DNA of 64,000 nucleotides, taken from NCBI RefSeq assembly GCF_003121925.1, contig NZ_QEWR01000002.1, positions 1,054,001-1,118,000 on the forward strand, read 5' to 3'. The notes beneath the pieces are model-generated. The model searched no databases and was not told the DNA's origin. It worked only from the letters and a program-made list of their open reading frames with translations. Numbering within the stretch: the stretch's first letter is position 1; each line of letters begins with the position of its first letter. A program made the position numbers and the translations under genes. This DNA comes from Ignatzschineria indica. Lineage in GTDB: Bacteria; Pseudomonadota; Gammaproteobacteria; Cardiobacteriales; Wohlfahrtiimonadaceae. This document shows positions 25,414 to 35,887 of this stretch, piece by piece.

Positions 25414-25933
25414 TCGTTTTTATCTCCAATTTATTATAATGTGATTTGGTATTCATCCACGTTTTATCGATAAATCTCTACATCAATGATCTTACCACCT
25501 AACAGTGATTGTTAGAAGTTATGCTATCGTTAGCCTCTCTTAGAATCACTATGAGATCCTTGAACCTCATAAGCTCTGCTGATCTTGATTGCTATCAATT
25601 GCTATCAGCTTACTATCAGATAGCAGATAAATAACAGCTTAAATAGCAGATCAACCGACGAGAGGTTATCAGTGATATAAGTAATACTAAGTGATATCAA
25701 GTCGTACAAAAGAGATAAAAAATATAAAAGAGAGAGAATTGATATAATTTTGGTAGAAAATTAACATAAAAACTAATATCAAATTTTTGATCACTCTTTT
25801 GATCACTCATTTATTTCATTTATTACTTTCGTACTTTCATCAAATCATCAATCGCAAATGGCATACTATCTCTATATTCGATGCTTTATGAAAGTGACTT
25901 CTAAAACCGATACAGACATACATAACATTCAAT
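25414..25933. other. 520-bp gap between divergent lon and uvrB
   Basis: Promoter region of both genes. It contains a TATAAT at 25743-25748 (no good -35), two adjacent TTGCTATCA units near 25587-25608 and the 12-bp duplication at 25785-25808. I found no clear LexA box and no gene. Confidence 0.45.
25785..25808. repeat. 12-bp direct duplication upstream of uvrB
   Basis: TTTTGATCACTC at 25785-25796 is repeated exactly at 25797-25808. Each copy contains the palindrome TGATCA. Confidence 0.85.
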
Positions 25934-27973
25934 ATGGCGACAGATCCTATGCATTTCAAGCTCTCTACCCATTATTCTCCGGCAGGAGATCAGCCTGCAG
26001 CAATTACTGCATTAACAGAAGGACTCAACGATGGACTAGCCTTTCAGACCCTTCTTGGCGTTACAGGATCAGGGAAAACCTTTACCATGGCCAATGTGAT
26101 CCAAAATACACAGCGCCCAGCAATGATCTTAGCTCCCAACAAGACACTTGCTGCACAACTCTATGGTGAGATGAAGGAATTTTTTCCTGAAAATGCTGTG
26201 GAATATTTTGTCTCCTATTACGATTACTATCAGCCAGAAGCCTATGTGCCGGCATCAGATACCTTTATTGAAAAAGATGCTTCTATCAATGATCATATCG
26301 AACAGATGCGACTTTCAGCGACCAAAGCGATCTTAGAGCGTCCCGATACCATTATTATTGCCACGGTCTCCGCAATTTACGGTCTTGGCGATAAAGATCA
26401 CTATATGAGTATGATTCTCCATGTCACTAAAGGGGAGCGGATCGATCAACGCGATATTATTAAGCGTTTAGTAGAACTACAATATACACGCAACGATACG
26501 ATCTTAGAGCGCGGAAACTTTAGAGTTCGAGGCGAAGTGATCGATATCTTTCCCGCAGAGAGTGAACGAGATGCGGTTCGAATTGAGCTCTTTGATGATG
26601 AGATTGAAAAACTCTCCTTCTTTGATCCTCTAACCGGTCATGTCTCTCGCAATGTCTCCCGCTTGACAGTCTATCCCTCAAGCCATTATGTAACCCCCAA
26701 AGATCGACTACTTGCCGCCGTAGAAGAGATTAAAGTGGAACTCGCCGCACGCTTAGAAGAGCTTCGTTCACAAAATAAATTATTGGAAGCACAACGGATT
26801 GAGCAACGAACCAAGTTTGATATTGAGATGATGATTGAGCTAGGCTATTGCCAGGGAATCGAAAACTACTCGCGCTACCTCTCCGGAAGAGCGCCAGGAG
26901 AAGCGCCCCCCACACTCTTCGATTATCTTCCTAAAAATGCCATTCTCTTTATTGATGAATCCCACGTTGCCGTCCCTCAAGTAGGCGCAATGTATAAAGG
27001 GGATCGATCTCGAAAAGAGACCTTAGTCAATTACGGTTTTCGTCTCCCCTCTGCTCTCGATAACCGCCCACTAAAATTTGAAGAGTTTGAAAATTTAATG
27101 CCTCAAACGATCTTTGTCTCGGCAACGCCAAGTATCTATGAGGCAGAACATGCCGATCAAGTTGTAGAACAGGTGGTAAGGCCAACAGGACTTCTCGATC
27201 CGATTGTAGAGGTTCGTCCGGCAGAGACACAGGTCGATGATGTTCTTTCTGAAATCCATCAACGAATTCCTAAAAATGAACGAGTTCTTATTACCACTTT
27301 AACGAAAAAGATGTCAGAGGATTTAACAGAGTTCCTAGCCGATCATGGAATCAAGGTTCGATATCTCCACTCAGATATCGATACCGTCGAACGGGTGGAG
27401 ATTATCCGTGATCTGCGCCTTGGCGTCTTTGATGTTTTAGTGGGGATTAACCTCTTACGAGAGGGACTCGATATTCCTGAAGTCTCTCTCGTAGCGATTT
27501 TAGATGCTGATAAAGAGGGATTCCTCCGTTCAGAGCGCTCCCTGATTCAGACTATAGGGCGTGCTGCACGAAACTCGGAAGGGAAAGCCATTCTCTACGC
27601 CAATAAGATCACTAAAGCGATGCGTGCCGCAATCGATGAGACGGAACGTCGTCGGGCACTACAAGAGGCTCACAATATTGAACACAATATTACCCCTAAA
27701 ACCATTCAAAAACAGATTCAAGACATTATGTATGATGCCCGCGATGCCGCTCCTGATAATGAATATATCAAAGAGTATCGCGGCAAGTTGATCATCGATG
27801 AACAGAGTATTAATGATGAGCATCAATTTAAATCAGACCCTAAAAAATTGGCAAAACATCTGGCACAATTGGAAAAAGAGATGCTCGATCATGCACAAAA
27901 CTTAGAATTTGAAGCGGCTGCGGAGATGCGAGATGAAATTGAGCGTCTCAAGCGAGAGTTTCTTCTTGCCTAA
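25934..27973 (+). CDS. uvrB: Excinuclease ABC subunit B
   Basis: 679 aa, normal length. Damage-verifying helicase-like subunit of nucleotide excision repair. Walker [14 protein letters not shown], the beta-hairpin region [20 protein letters not shown], Walker B-like ILFIDESHV, helicase motif VSATPSIYE, motifs V/VI ([14 protein letters not shown] and [14 protein letters not shown]), and the C-terminal UvrC-binding domain ([20 protein letters not shown]). Start ATG 25934; an ATG five codons later is also possible, and the ribosome site is not obvious. No SOS operator was recognised upstream, unlike E. coli uvrB. Confidence 0.97.
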   Translation: MATDPMHFKLSTHYSPAGDQPAAITALTEGLNDGLAFQTLLGVTGSGKTFTMANVIQNTQRPAMILAPNKTLAAQLYGEMKEFFPENAVEYFVSYYDYYQPEAYVPASDTFIEKDASINDHIEQMRLSATKAILERPDTIIIATVSAIYGLGDKDHYMSMILHVTKGERIDQRDIIKRLVELQYTRNDTILERGNFRVRGEVIDIFPAESERDAVRIELFDDEIEKLSFFDPLTGHVSRNVSRLTVYPSSHYVTPKDRLLAAVEEIKVELAARLEELRSQNKLLEAQRIEQRTKFDIEMMIELGYCQGIENYSRYLSGRAPGEAPPTLFDYLPKNAILFIDESHVAVPQVGAMYKGDRSRKETLVNYGFRLPSALDNRPLKFEEFENLMPQTIFVSATPSIYEAEHADQVVEQVVRPTGLLDPIVEVRPAETQVDDVLSEIHQRIPKNERVLITTLTKKMSEDLTEFLADHGIKVRYLHSDIDTVERVEIIRDLRLGVFDVLVGINLLREGLDIPEVSLVAILDADKEGFLRSERSLIQTIGRAARNSEGKAILYANKITKAMRAAIDETERRRALQEAHNIEHNITPKTIQKQIQDIMYDARDAAPDNEYIKEYRGKLIIDEQSINDEHQFKSDPKKLAKHLAQLEKEMLDHAQNLEFEAAAEMRDEIERLKREFLLA

Positions 27974-28163
27974 AGTTTTTCCTGAAAGAGCATGATAAAA
28001 TAACCCAATGAGCTCAAAATCCCCTATTTAAGTTAACACTAAGTTAATACCATTTTAATACCATTTAATTAACGCCGGGGATTGCAACTTTCGTAACATC
28101 AAAAAGATCTCACCCCAATGATACAAAAGAGATCAATACGAACAATAATAGCGAGGAGTATTT

Positions 28164-28997
28164 ATGAAAAAAGCGGTAGGATTTATCGGTGGCGGCAATA
28201 TGGCAAAGGCGATATTGAGCGGATTATCACAAAAAGAGCGTTGTTTTGACCTCTATCTTTGTGATCGAAATGAAGAGAAACGCACCTATTTTCAACAGAC
28301 GCTCGGCGTTACCACTTCAGCAGATTATCGCGATTTTATCGATCAGGTCGATATCCTTATTTTAGCCATCAAACCCCAAGGATTCCCAACTCTCCTTGCT
28401 GAACTTAAACCCATTCTTCATGCACTTAAAGAGAAACCACTCATTATCTCTATCGCTGCCGGCATTTCAATAGAAGCAATTTTACGTGGCATCGATGCAA
28501 CGGAATATCCCATCATTCGTGTCATGCCTAATACTCCATCCACTATTGGATTAGGGGCTTCTGCGCTCTATGCTAATGAAGCGGTCTCAAAATCTGCATG
28601 CGATGATGCCGACCAGATCTTCGCAAGCTGTGGAATTACTACTTGGCTTGCATCTGAAGAGCTCATCTCTGCGGCGGTAGCTGTCTCGGGCTCAAGCCCA
28701 GCTTACCTCTACTATCTGATGGATATTATGAGCCGTGTCGGAGTAGAGATGGGGCTTACTCCTGAAAATAGTAGAGTATTAACACAGCAAGCGGTGCTAG
28801 GTTCAGCACGTTATAGTCAACTTTCTGATCTCTCTTTTGAGACGTTAAAGCGCAATGTGATGTCCCCCCAAGGAACAACAGAGCAGGCGATCTTTAGCTT
28901 AGAGAGAAATCATTTTGACAAGATTGTTGAGGAGGCGATGAGAGCTGCATTTAATCGCGATCAAGAACTTTCCGAACTCATCTCTGAGAAAATATAG
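28164..28997 (+). CDS. proC: Pyrroline-5-carboxylate reductase
   Basis: 277 aa. Last step of proline synthesis, NAD(P)H-dependent. N-terminal Rossmann motif VGFIGGGNMAKAILSGL, then RVMPNTPSTIGLGASAL, VSGSSPAYLYYLMD and the substrate-site region MSPQGTTEQAI (family SPGGTT, here with Gln for one Gly). Ribosome site GAGGAGT precedes ATG. Next gene is yggT, its standard neighbour, 154 bp downstream. Confidence 0.95.
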   Translation: MKKAVGFIGGGNMAKAILSGLSQKERCFDLYLCDRNEEKRTYFQQTLGVTTSADYRDFIDQVDILILAIKPQGFPTLLAELKPILHALKEKPLIISIAAGISIEAILRGIDATEYPIIRVMPNTPSTIGLGASALYANEAVSKSACDDADQIFASCGITTWLASEELISAAVAVSGSSPAYLYYLMDIMSRVGVEMGLTPENSRVLTQQAVLGSARYSQLSDLSFETLKRNVMSPQGTTEQAIFSLERNHFDKIVEEAMRAAFNRDQELSELISEKI

Positions 28998-29099
28998 GTG
29001 ATCTAGAGTAGCGATGAGTCATCTATTCGTTACGCTATTAACGCCATTGAATCACCCACTAAATCTCAGTTATAAATTCCTCTGTTTCCACTATTTTCC

Positions 29100-29120
29100 T
29101 ATTTCCTATTTCCTATTTCC
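29100..29120. repeat. 7-bp direct tandem repeat (TATTTCC)
   Basis: Three exact copies at 29100-29106, 29107-29113 and 29114-29120, preceded by a one-base variant at 29092-29099. It lies 31 bp before yggT. Confidence 0.85.
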
Positions 29121-29151
29121 CCCATTAGATAGATGAGGAGCAAAATCTCTA

Positions 29152-29715
29152 ATGATCAACAATATTCTCGAATTTCTCATTGAAGTTGCTTATAGCTTTG
29201 CGATGATCTTTATTCTTCTTCGCTTTCTATTGCAATTAGTTAAGGCAAACTTTTACCATCCGATTGTGCAATCGATCGTTAAACTCACCAACCCAATTAT
29301 CTTACCGATTCGTAAAATCACGCCCATCATCGGCAGTGCCGATTGGTCTGCGATCTTAGCGGCGATTATCATTACAATCATCAAGTACCTCCTCTTGATG
29401 TTACTCAAAGTGATGTTGCCGATTACACCGCTAGCATTAGTGGGAGTGGTGATTTTAGAGATCTTGCGCAACATTATCTATATCTATCTCTTTGCCTATA
29501 TTATCCAAGCAATTAGTAGCTGGATCGGCTCATCTCCAAGACAGAGCGTCTTTTTAAGTCTTCTCAATCAACTGCTTGCACCCATTATGAAACGCTTCCC
29601 TTTTAAGCTACAGGTCGGTATGATCGATTTTCGCCCAATGGTGATTGTACTCGGTCTCTTCTTAGGCTTAAATGTGATCAATCATTTCTATGCAAAATTG
29701 ATCTTCTTTGCCTAG
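29152..29715 (+). CDS. yggT: YggT family integral membrane protein
   Basis: 187 aa with two copies of the YggT domain: residues about 8-80 (FAMIFILLRFLLQLVKANFY followed by NPIILPIRKITP) and about 100-180 (YLFAYIIQAISSWIG followed by LLNQLLAPIMKRFP). Four to five transmembrane helices. YggT proteins are implicated in cation/osmotic tolerance and, in Gram-positives, in cell division (YlmG). Position right after proC is the conserved context. Function here is not known beyond the family. Confidence 0.88.
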   Translation: MINNILEFLIEVAYSFAMIFILLRFLLQLVKANFYHPIVQSIVKLTNPIILPIRKITPIIGSADWSAILAAIIITIIKYLLLMLLKVMLPITPLALVGVVILEILRNIIYIYLFAYIIQAISSWIGSSPRQSVFLSLLNQLLAPIMKRFPFKLQVGMIDFRPMVIVLGLFLGLNVINHFYAKLIFFA

Positions 29716-29795
29716 CGAATAAAAAGAGCGTTTCACAAAACCTCATAGAAAACCTGATTATCAGGAAATAACAGTTAGGAAGTAACAGTAGAAGA

Positions 29796-29825
29796 GCTAT
29801 AGAACGCTATAGAATGCTATAGAAA
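29796..29825. repeat. 10-bp direct tandem repeat (GCTATAGAAN)
   Basis: Three contiguous copies differing only at the last base: 29796-29805, 29806-29815, 29816-29825. It lies 52 bp before tadA. Confidence 0.9.
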
Positions 29826-29877
29826 AATAAAAAATCCATCATCTGATAACAGATCATATAAGAATAGATCATACAAT

Positions 29878-30387
29878 ATGAGTGAAGTACGAGAAAACAG
29901 CACGATAGATAAGACCCCTGATGAAGCATATCAGCAACATCGATACTTTATGCAAGAGGCTCTTCTTGAGGCACAAAAAGCAGGGGAGATCGGAGAAGTC
30001 CCTATCGGTGCTGTGATTGTCCACAATGGAGAAATTATCGCACGTGGACATAATCGCTCCATTATCGATAATGATCCCACAGCACATGCCGAGATTGTTG
30101 CAATTCGCAAAGCTTGTGCCAAAATCAAAAACTATCGTCTGCCGGGGATGACACTCTATGTCACTTTAGAACCTTGTACAATGTGCGCAGGCAGTTTTCT
30201 CCACGCACGTATCGATACCGTTGTTTATGGTGCAGGAGATTCCCGGAATGGCGCATTAGGAACTAACCTCAATATCAATGACTATAAAGCATTTAATCAT
30301 AAAATCACCATTATTCCACACATCCTCTCTGAGGAGTGTCGTTCACTTATCAAAGCATTTTTTAAAGAGCGTCGGGTTAAAAAATAG
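29878..30387 (+). CDS. tadA: tRNA-specific adenosine deaminase
   Basis: 169 aa. Deaminates A34 to inosine in tRNA-Arg(ACG). Zinc site and catalytic Glu: THA-type motif TAHAEIVAI (HAE) and EPCTMCAG (PC-x2-C). VPIGAVIVHNGEIIARGHNR is the usual strand-loop before the site. The N-terminus has about 10 extra residues before HRYFMQEAL, which aligns with the E. coli start region; ribosome site is weak. zapE follows 14 bp downstream, likely one operon. Confidence 0.95.
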   Translation: MSEVRENSTIDKTPDEAYQQHRYFMQEALLEAQKAGEIGEVPIGAVIVHNGEIIARGHNRSIIDNDPTAHAEIVAIRKACAKIKNYRLPGMTLYVTLEPCTMCAGSFLHARIDTVVYGAGDSRNGALGTNLNINDYKAFNHKITIIPHILSEECRSLIKAFFKERRVKK

Positions 30388-30401
30388 AGGAGCAAATCAT
30401 T

Positions 30402-31538
30402 ATGACAACCATTAAAGAGGCCTATTTCAAACTCATCGAAGAGAAAGGTTTTAAGGTCGATCCCGTCCAAGTTTCTGTCGCTGAGAGCTATGACAAATTA
30501 AAAGCTAAAATTCTCAACGATAAACCGATCCCGGCAGAGGATTCTCGCTCCTTTATGCAGAAGATGTTAAAACCTTTTGCCGAGCAACCGATGACCTATA
30601 GCGATCCACGCGGACTCTATATCTATGGGCGCGTAGGAAGAGGAAAAACCTTTCTAATGGATCTCTTCTTTAACAATATCGATGTTCCCAAAATTCGGGA
30701 GCATTACTACCACTTTATGCAAGATGTTCACCAAAAGATGCGTCAATATCAAGGAAGTGAAGATCCGCTTAAATTGGTAGCAAAAGAATTTGCCAAAGAG
30801 TGTAAAGTTCTCTGTGTAGATGAGTTTCACGTTATCGATATTACCGATGCGATGATTCTCTATCGTCTGCTCGATGCCCTCTTAGCGGAAGGTATCTTCT
30901 TTATCACAACTTCTAACCGTCCGCCTGAAGATCTCTATAAAAATGGATTACAGCGTCAACAATTTCTGCCGGCAATCGATATTATCAAGAATCGTCTTGA
31001 AGTCATTGTTCTCGATACAGATCAAGATTATCGTATGCGCCATATCGATAGTGCCGATGTTTGGTTTACCGGTACAGAAGAGGAGCAAGAGAAGCAGTTC
31101 AAGCTAAAATTTGAGAAGCTCACCGGTGGTTCAGATCATCCCGAAACACTCGATGTCAATGGACATCCATTTCATATGTTAGAACATTATGAGAAGAGTG
31201 CTTGGTTCACCTTCGATGAGGCTTGTTGCAAAGCACGTTCATCTCAAGACTTTATCTATCTTGCATCAATCTTAGATACCGTTTTCTTCAGTGGCTTACC
31301 GCAATTAACGCGAGATTTAGAGAATGAGGCAAGACGCTTTGTGATTATGATTGATGAGTTCTATGACCAAGGGGTCAAAGTGATTATTGGTTCGGAAGTT
31401 CCGATGAATCAACTCTATGCACCGAAAGGTGAAAAGGCGCTCGACTTTGAGTTTGATCGCACAATTAGTCGCCTTATTGAGATGCAATCACAGGAGTATC
31501 TCGATCAACCGAAAAGAACGAGCAATAAAGAGAAATAA
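30402..31538 (+). CDS. zapE: Cell division ATPase ZapE (AFG1-like)
   Basis: 378 aa (E. coli 375). AFG1/ZapE P-loop ATPase that associates with the Z ring and modulates FtsZ polymers under stress. Walker A in GLYIYGRVGRGKTFLMDLFF, Walker B in VLCVDEFHVIDITDAMIL, sensor 1 in ITTSNRPPEDLYKNGLQRQQF. A final stretch FDRTISRLIEMQSQEYL matches the family end. Ribosome site GAGGAG about 8 nt before ATG; 14 bp behind tadA. Confidence 0.94.
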   Translation: MTTIKEAYFKLIEEKGFKVDPVQVSVAESYDKLKAKILNDKPIPAEDSRSFMQKMLKPFAEQPMTYSDPRGLYIYGRVGRGKTFLMDLFFNNIDVPKIREHYYHFMQDVHQKMRQYQGSEDPLKLVAKEFAKECKVLCVDEFHVIDITDAMILYRLLDALLAEGIFFITTSNRPPEDLYKNGLQRQQFLPAIDIIKNRLEVIVLDTDQDYRMRHIDSADVWFTGTEEEQEKQFKLKFEKLTGGSDHPETLDVNGHPFHMLEHYEKSAWFTFDEACCKARSSQDFIYLASILDTVFFSGLPQLTRDLENEARRFVIMIDEFYDQGVKVIIGSEVPMNQLYAPKGEKALDFEFDRTISRLIEMQSQEYLDQPKRTSNKEK

Positions 31539-31597
31539 CTATAAATAATAAACGGTAAAAAACTATAAAAAACAACAATAAAGAATGGAGAGAGATT

Positions 31598-34519
31598 ATG
31601 AGCATCCACCCCACCCCGAGTACAGAGCAGTTTTTAGAAGCCTTAAGCGCAAAAAACTTTAATGGCGAGATTGAGGTCTCTTATGCCCAAAGATTGATCG
31701 CGGCAACAGATAACTCTATCTACCAATTGATGCCGGAAGCGATCCTTTTTCCCAAAGATAATCACGATGTGGAGAAAGTGATGGTGCTGCTAGGAGAGGA
31801 GCGATTTCGCCATATTACGCTCTCCACTCGCGGAGGTGGCACAGGAACAAATGGGCAATCCCTCAATCAAGGGATTATCTTAGATCTATCACGCCATATG
31901 AATAAGATTCTACACTTTGATCCTGATAAGCGAGTCGTGACAGTGCAAACGGGAGTTGTCAAAGATCAACTTAATGCCTATCTTCGCCCCCATGGTTTCT
32001 TCTTTGCACCTGAGCTTTCAACCTCTAACCGTGCAACAATCGGTGGAATGATCAATACTGATGCTTCTGGCCAAGGAAGCTGTGAGTATGGCAAGACCAG
32101 CCAACATGTCCTTGAGATCTTAGCTTATCGCATCGGCGGTGAAGCGCTTGTGAGTCGTCCTTTTTCTCAAAATCAGAAAGATGAAAAATGTTTACCAATA
32201 GCGGAATCTCTCTATCAAGCACTTCTTCCCCATAAAGAGAAGATCCATTCCCACTTCCCTCAACTCAATCGATTTATCACAGGATATGACCTTGATCACT
32301 TCACACAAGATGATGCTATCAATCTCAACCACCTTCTTTGTGGGTCAGAAGGAACATTGGGCGTTTTTACAGAAGCGAAACTCAATGTCTTGCCAATTCC
32401 CAAAGAGACGGCACTCGTCCTAATAACCTACAATGATTTTATCGGCGCACTTGAGGATGCCCCGCTCTTAATGGGGGCAACACCTAAACCGACATCAGTT
32501 GAGGTGATCGATAATATTGTCATGGAGATCGCCAAGAATGACTTTATCTGGGCGACAACAGAGGAGTATTTTAGCGGCATCGATTATGAGGCGCTTAAAG
32601 CGATTCAACTTGTTGAATTTAATGCAGATGATCTTCCGACATTGCAAGAGAAGGTCACCGACTTTACACACTATATTGAGACCCATCCCCATAAAAGCCG
32701 ACTCTCCATTCGCCCACTCTTAGGAAAAAAAGCGGTACTTGATATCTATGGTCTGCGTAAACGTGCGGTAGGATTGCTAGGCGCTGTTCAAGGAAATCGT
32801 CGCCCGATTCCATTTGTGGAAGATACAGCTGTTCCACCAGAAAATCTAGCCCCCTTTATTGCTGAATTTCGAGCTATTCTAGACCAAGCGGCAGTCAAAT
32901 ATGGCATGTTTGGTCATGCTGATGCCGGCGTTATCCATGTCCGCCCTGCACTTGATCTCAAACTAGAAGAGGATCGCCCGCTTATTCGACAAATCTCCGA
33001 CAAAGTCTATCAGCTCTGCCAAAAGTATGGTGGCGCACTTTGGGGAGAGCATGGAAAGGGGGTTCGCTCTGAATATGCTCAAGATTTCTTTGGTGAGCTC
33101 TATCCCCTTGTCCAGAGTGTAAAAAGAACGTTCGATCCTTACAATCAACTCAATCCCGGCAAAATTGCAGCCGTTGCGGATCATGCGCTCTTAAAGATTG
33201 ATGAAGTGCCACTTCGTGCTGATTTTAATCGTCAGATCAATAGTCATTACTGGGCTGAAAATGCTTATGCGACAACTCTCTACTGTAATGGAAATGGCGC
33301 CTGCTTCAATTATGATCTCAATGCCGCAATGTGCCCAAGCTATAAAGCGACAAGAGAGCGAATTCACTCCCCTAAAGGTCGAGCAGAATTGATCAAAGAG
33401 TGGCTTCGTCAAAAATCACACAATATTGTTCAACCCCAATTTGAGCAAGAGCTCTATGATTCACTCTCACTCTGCTTAAGCTGTAAATCATGTGCCGGAG
33501 AATGCCCTATTAAAGTCAATATCCCGGCGGCAAAATCCCAATTTCTCAATGAATATTATCAAAAGAGAAAACGCCCACTCTATGAAAAAATCTTGATCAA
33601 TGCTGAAAAGATGGTAAAACAGAGTGCCAAGGTTGCAGGAATTACTAATTGGATTACCCAAAACAGCCTAACGAAGCAGCTCTTCTCACAGATTGGACTC
33701 GTCGATCTTCCACAACTTGAGCGAGCCCAATATCATGCAGATCAACACTACTATCAACAATTAACACTCGATAATCTCTCCTGCTTAGAGTCGGTTAAAT
33801 CTCCGGAAAACGCAGTTATTTTAGTGCCTGACTCCTTCTTTATGTTCTATGATGCGACAACCTTTAATGCCACCGTAGAGCTCCTTCATCAATTAGGCGT
33901 CATGATCTTTATCGCGCCTTACCAATCCTCTGGAAAGGTCGCTCATGTCTATGGTGCTTTAACACAATTTAAAAAAGAGGCTGAAGCTCAAAATGAGCTC
34001 TTAACGAAGCTTGCCGCTTACGGCATTCCACTCGTAGGTATCGAACCACCGATCACACTCACCTATCGAGAAGAGTATCCTGCTATCGGGCTTGCTTCCC
34101 CCAATGTTGCACTCATTCAAGAGTGGTTAGCCACCTATCTTGCCAATAGACAAGATCTTCCACAGATTGAAGAGAAGATCGATCTCAAGCTGATGAGCCA
34201 CTGTACTGAAAAGACCAATGCAACACATGCGCCTAAAGCATGGCAAGAGATATTTGCCCGTTTTGGCCTCCACTTAAGTGAGGAGAAGAGTGGTTGTTGT
34301 GGAATGAGTGGTGGCTTTGGCCATATTAAGAAAAATAGAGATCTCTCTGAAAAGATCTACTCTCAATCATGGGGCGAGATCATCAAAGAGAATGCACCTG
34401 AAACACTCTTAGCCACTGGATCTTCCTGCCGAAGTCAGGTAAAACGCTTCGATAATGTTGAGATTGTTCATCCGATTGTGAAACTCAATCAATTGTTGAG
34501 CCCACTTTTGCAGAGATAG
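31598..34519 (+). CDS. ydiJ: YdiJ-type FAD and Fe-S 2-hydroxyacid dehydrogenase
   Basis: 973 aa, close to E. coli YdiJ (1018). FAD-binding PCMH domain at the N-terminus (LSTRGGGTGTNGQSLNQGIILD and LSTSNRATIGGMINTDASGQGS), FAD-oxidase C-terminal domain (YGMFGHADAGVIHVRPALD), then ferredoxin-like cysteines (CLSCKSCAGECPIK, about residue 625) and a CCG-type heterodisulfide-reductase domain with GCCGMSGGFGH near the end. E. coli YdiJ oxidises D-2-hydroxyglutarate to 2-oxoglutarate; D-lactate is a possible alternative substrate for the family. All-in-one flavin plus iron-sulfur layout means electrons probably pass to the quinone pool. It follows zapE by 59 bp. Confidence 0.88.
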   Translation: MSIHPTPSTEQFLEALSAKNFNGEIEVSYAQRLIAATDNSIYQLMPEAILFPKDNHDVEKVMVLLGEERFRHITLSTRGGGTGTNGQSLNQGIILDLSRHMNKILHFDPDKRVVTVQTGVVKDQLNAYLRPHGFFFAPELSTSNRATIGGMINTDASGQGSCEYGKTSQHVLEILAYRIGGEALVSRPFSQNQKDEKCLPIAESLYQALLPHKEKIHSHFPQLNRFITGYDLDHFTQDDAINLNHLLCGSEGTLGVFTEAKLNVLPIPKETALVLITYNDFIGALEDAPLLMGATPKPTSVEVIDNIVMEIAKNDFIWATTEEYFSGIDYEALKAIQLVEFNADDLPTLQEKVTDFTHYIETHPHKSRLSIRPLLGKKAVLDIYGLRKRAVGLLGAVQGNRRPIPFVEDTAVPPENLAPFIAEFRAILDQAAVKYGMFGHADAGVIHVRPALDLKLEEDRPLIRQISDKVYQLCQKYGGALWGEHGKGVRSEYAQDFFGELYPLVQSVKRTFDPYNQLNPGKIAAVADHALLKIDEVPLRADFNRQINSHYWAENAYATTLYCNGNGACFNYDLNAAMCPSYKATRERIHSPKGRAELIKEWLRQKSHNIVQPQFEQELYDSLSLCLSCKSCAGECPIKVNIPAAKSQFLNEYYQKRKRPLYEKILINAEKMVKQSAKVAGITNWITQNSLTKQLFSQIGLVDLPQLERAQYHADQHYYQQLTLDNLSCLESVKSPENAVILVPDSFFMFYDATTFNATVELLHQLGVMIFIAPYQSSGKVAHVYGALTQFKKEAEAQNELLTKLAAYGIPLVGIEPPITLTYREEYPAIGLASPNVALIQEWLATYLANRQDLPQIEEKIDLKLMSHCTEKTNATHAPKAWQEIFARFGLHLSEEKSGCCGMSGGFGHIKKNRDLSEKIYSQSWGEIIKENAPETLLATGSSCRSQVKRFDNVEIVHPIVKLNQLLSPLLQR

Positions 34520-34580
34520 CAATCAAGATTGAAGATAGGTTATAGTGTCTATCTATCATTTTAAATAAGTATCGATAGAT

Positions 34581-34625
34581 AACAGTATTATAGATAGCGG
34601 TATTATAGATAGCAGTTTTATCGAG
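34581..34625. repeat. 15-bp imperfect direct tandem repeat
   Basis: AACAGTATTATAGAT (34581-34595), AGCGGTATTATAGAT (34596-34610) and AGCAGTTTTATCGAG (34611-34625), between ydiJ and the quinone reductase gene. Confidence 0.85.
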
Positions 34626-34662
34626 CCCGCTCCCTCTCTTACAAAACAGATAAGGAGATATT

Positions 34663-35643
34663 ATGGATACTATGAAAGCAGTTATTCTTACAGAGTTTGG
34701 CGCACCTTCAGTTCTTCAACTTGGAGAGAAAGAACGCCCAACAGTAGGTGAGAATGACATTCTGATCAAAGTGAAAGCGGCAGGAGTTAATCGCCCTGAT
34801 GTCATTCAACGAAAAGGTTACTATCCAGCTCCCGAAGGAGAACCTCAAGACATTCTTGGATTAGAGGTCGCCGGTATTGTGGAAGCGGTCGGGAGCAAAG
34901 TGACCCGTTGGAAGGTAGGCGATGAGGTCTTCTCACTTATTGGCGGGGGCGGTTATGCTGAGTACGTTCGTGTCGATCAAGATTTGGCTCTCCCTAAACC
35001 GAAAGAGCTAAGCTTCGTTGAAGCAGCTAGCCTTCCTGAGACCCTCTATACGGTCTGGAGCAATGTCTTCCAAAGAGGTGCATTAAAAAAAGGGGAAAAC
35101 TTCCTAGTTCATGGTGGCAGTAGTGGTATCGGCATTACCGCTATTCAACTTGCAAAAATTATTGGCGCCAATGTCTACACAACTGTTGGAAATAGCGAAA
35201 AACAGGAGGCAGTAAAAGCACTAGGAGCAGAGATTGCTGTTAACTATAAAGAGGAAGATTTTGCTGAAGTCTTAAAAGAGATCGGTATCGATGTCATTCT
35301 CGATATGATTGGAGGTGATTATTATGAGAAGAATATCGATCTTCTCAATCCCGATGGTCGACTGGTCTATATCAACTCCATGGGGGGCGCAAAAGTGACT
35401 GCCAATTTGATGAAGATTATGCAAAAACGCCTCACCGTTACCGGTAGCACACTTCGCTCCCGTGAATATGCTTTCAAACGCCAATTAACAGAAGATATTC
35501 GTCGCGATGTTTTACCCCTTCTTGTGGAAGGACACTTTAAACCTGTGATCTGTGCAACCTTCCCCCTCGCAGAAGCAGATAAAGCACACGAATTAATGGA
35601 ATCGAGCGCACATATCGGTAAAATCGTTCTAGAAGTTAACTAA
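34663..35643 (+). CDS. NAD(P)H-quinone oxidoreductase, zinc-free MDR family
   Basis: 326 aa. Medium-chain dehydrogenase/reductase without the zinc ligands, closest to the TP53I3 (PIG3)/QOR group: MKAVILTEFGAPSVLQLGE start, AAGVNRPDVIQRKGYYP, LGLEVAGIVEAVG, and the NADPH-binding VHGGSSGIGITAIQLAK. Reduces quinones or alpha,beta-unsaturated carbonyls one or two electrons at a time; physiological substrate unknown. Ribosome site AAGGAG is well spaced. Single gene closed by a strong terminator. Confidence 0.87.
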   Translation: MDTMKAVILTEFGAPSVLQLGEKERPTVGENDILIKVKAAGVNRPDVIQRKGYYPAPEGEPQDILGLEVAGIVEAVGSKVTRWKVGDEVFSLIGGGGYAEYVRVDQDLALPKPKELSFVEAASLPETLYTVWSNVFQRGALKKGENFLVHGGSSGIGITAIQLAKIIGANVYTTVGNSEKQEAVKALGAEIAVNYKEEDFAEVLKEIGIDVILDMIGGDYYEKNIDLLNPDGRLVYINSMGGAKVTANLMKIMQKRLTVTGSTLRSREYAFKRQLTEDIRRDVLPLLVEGHFKPVICATFPLAEADKAHELMESSAHIGKIVLEVN

Positions 35644-35676
35644 GAACGATCGATCAATAGCATGTTATTCAAATAG

Positions 35677-35718
35677 AACGCCACAATCTTTCATCGATAG
35701 AGAGTTGTGGCGTTTTTT
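35677..35718 (+). terminator. Intrinsic terminator of the quinone reductase gene
   Basis: Perfect 10-bp stem AACGCCACAA (35677-35686) with TTGTGGCGTT (35705-35714), 18-nt loop, T6 tail. Confidence 0.88.
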
Positions 35719-35887
35719 CGAGTAGTTAATACTCAATTATTAACATTAGATCATTAGTATTTGATCGTTAATCATTAATCGTTAATCGCATGATTTCTAG
35801 CAATTAATTGGCACATTGTATGAAAAGGAGTAGGATAAAACAGCGATCTTCCCTCCCCTATTTCAAATCTACGAATCTCCTATCATA

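Noticed and set aside
16319-28080. CGCCGGGGAT shared by the gaps at 16319 and 28072
   Set aside because: Only about ten bases match and no longer flanking similarity was found; it is listed under the general GCCGG bias instead of as a repeat element.
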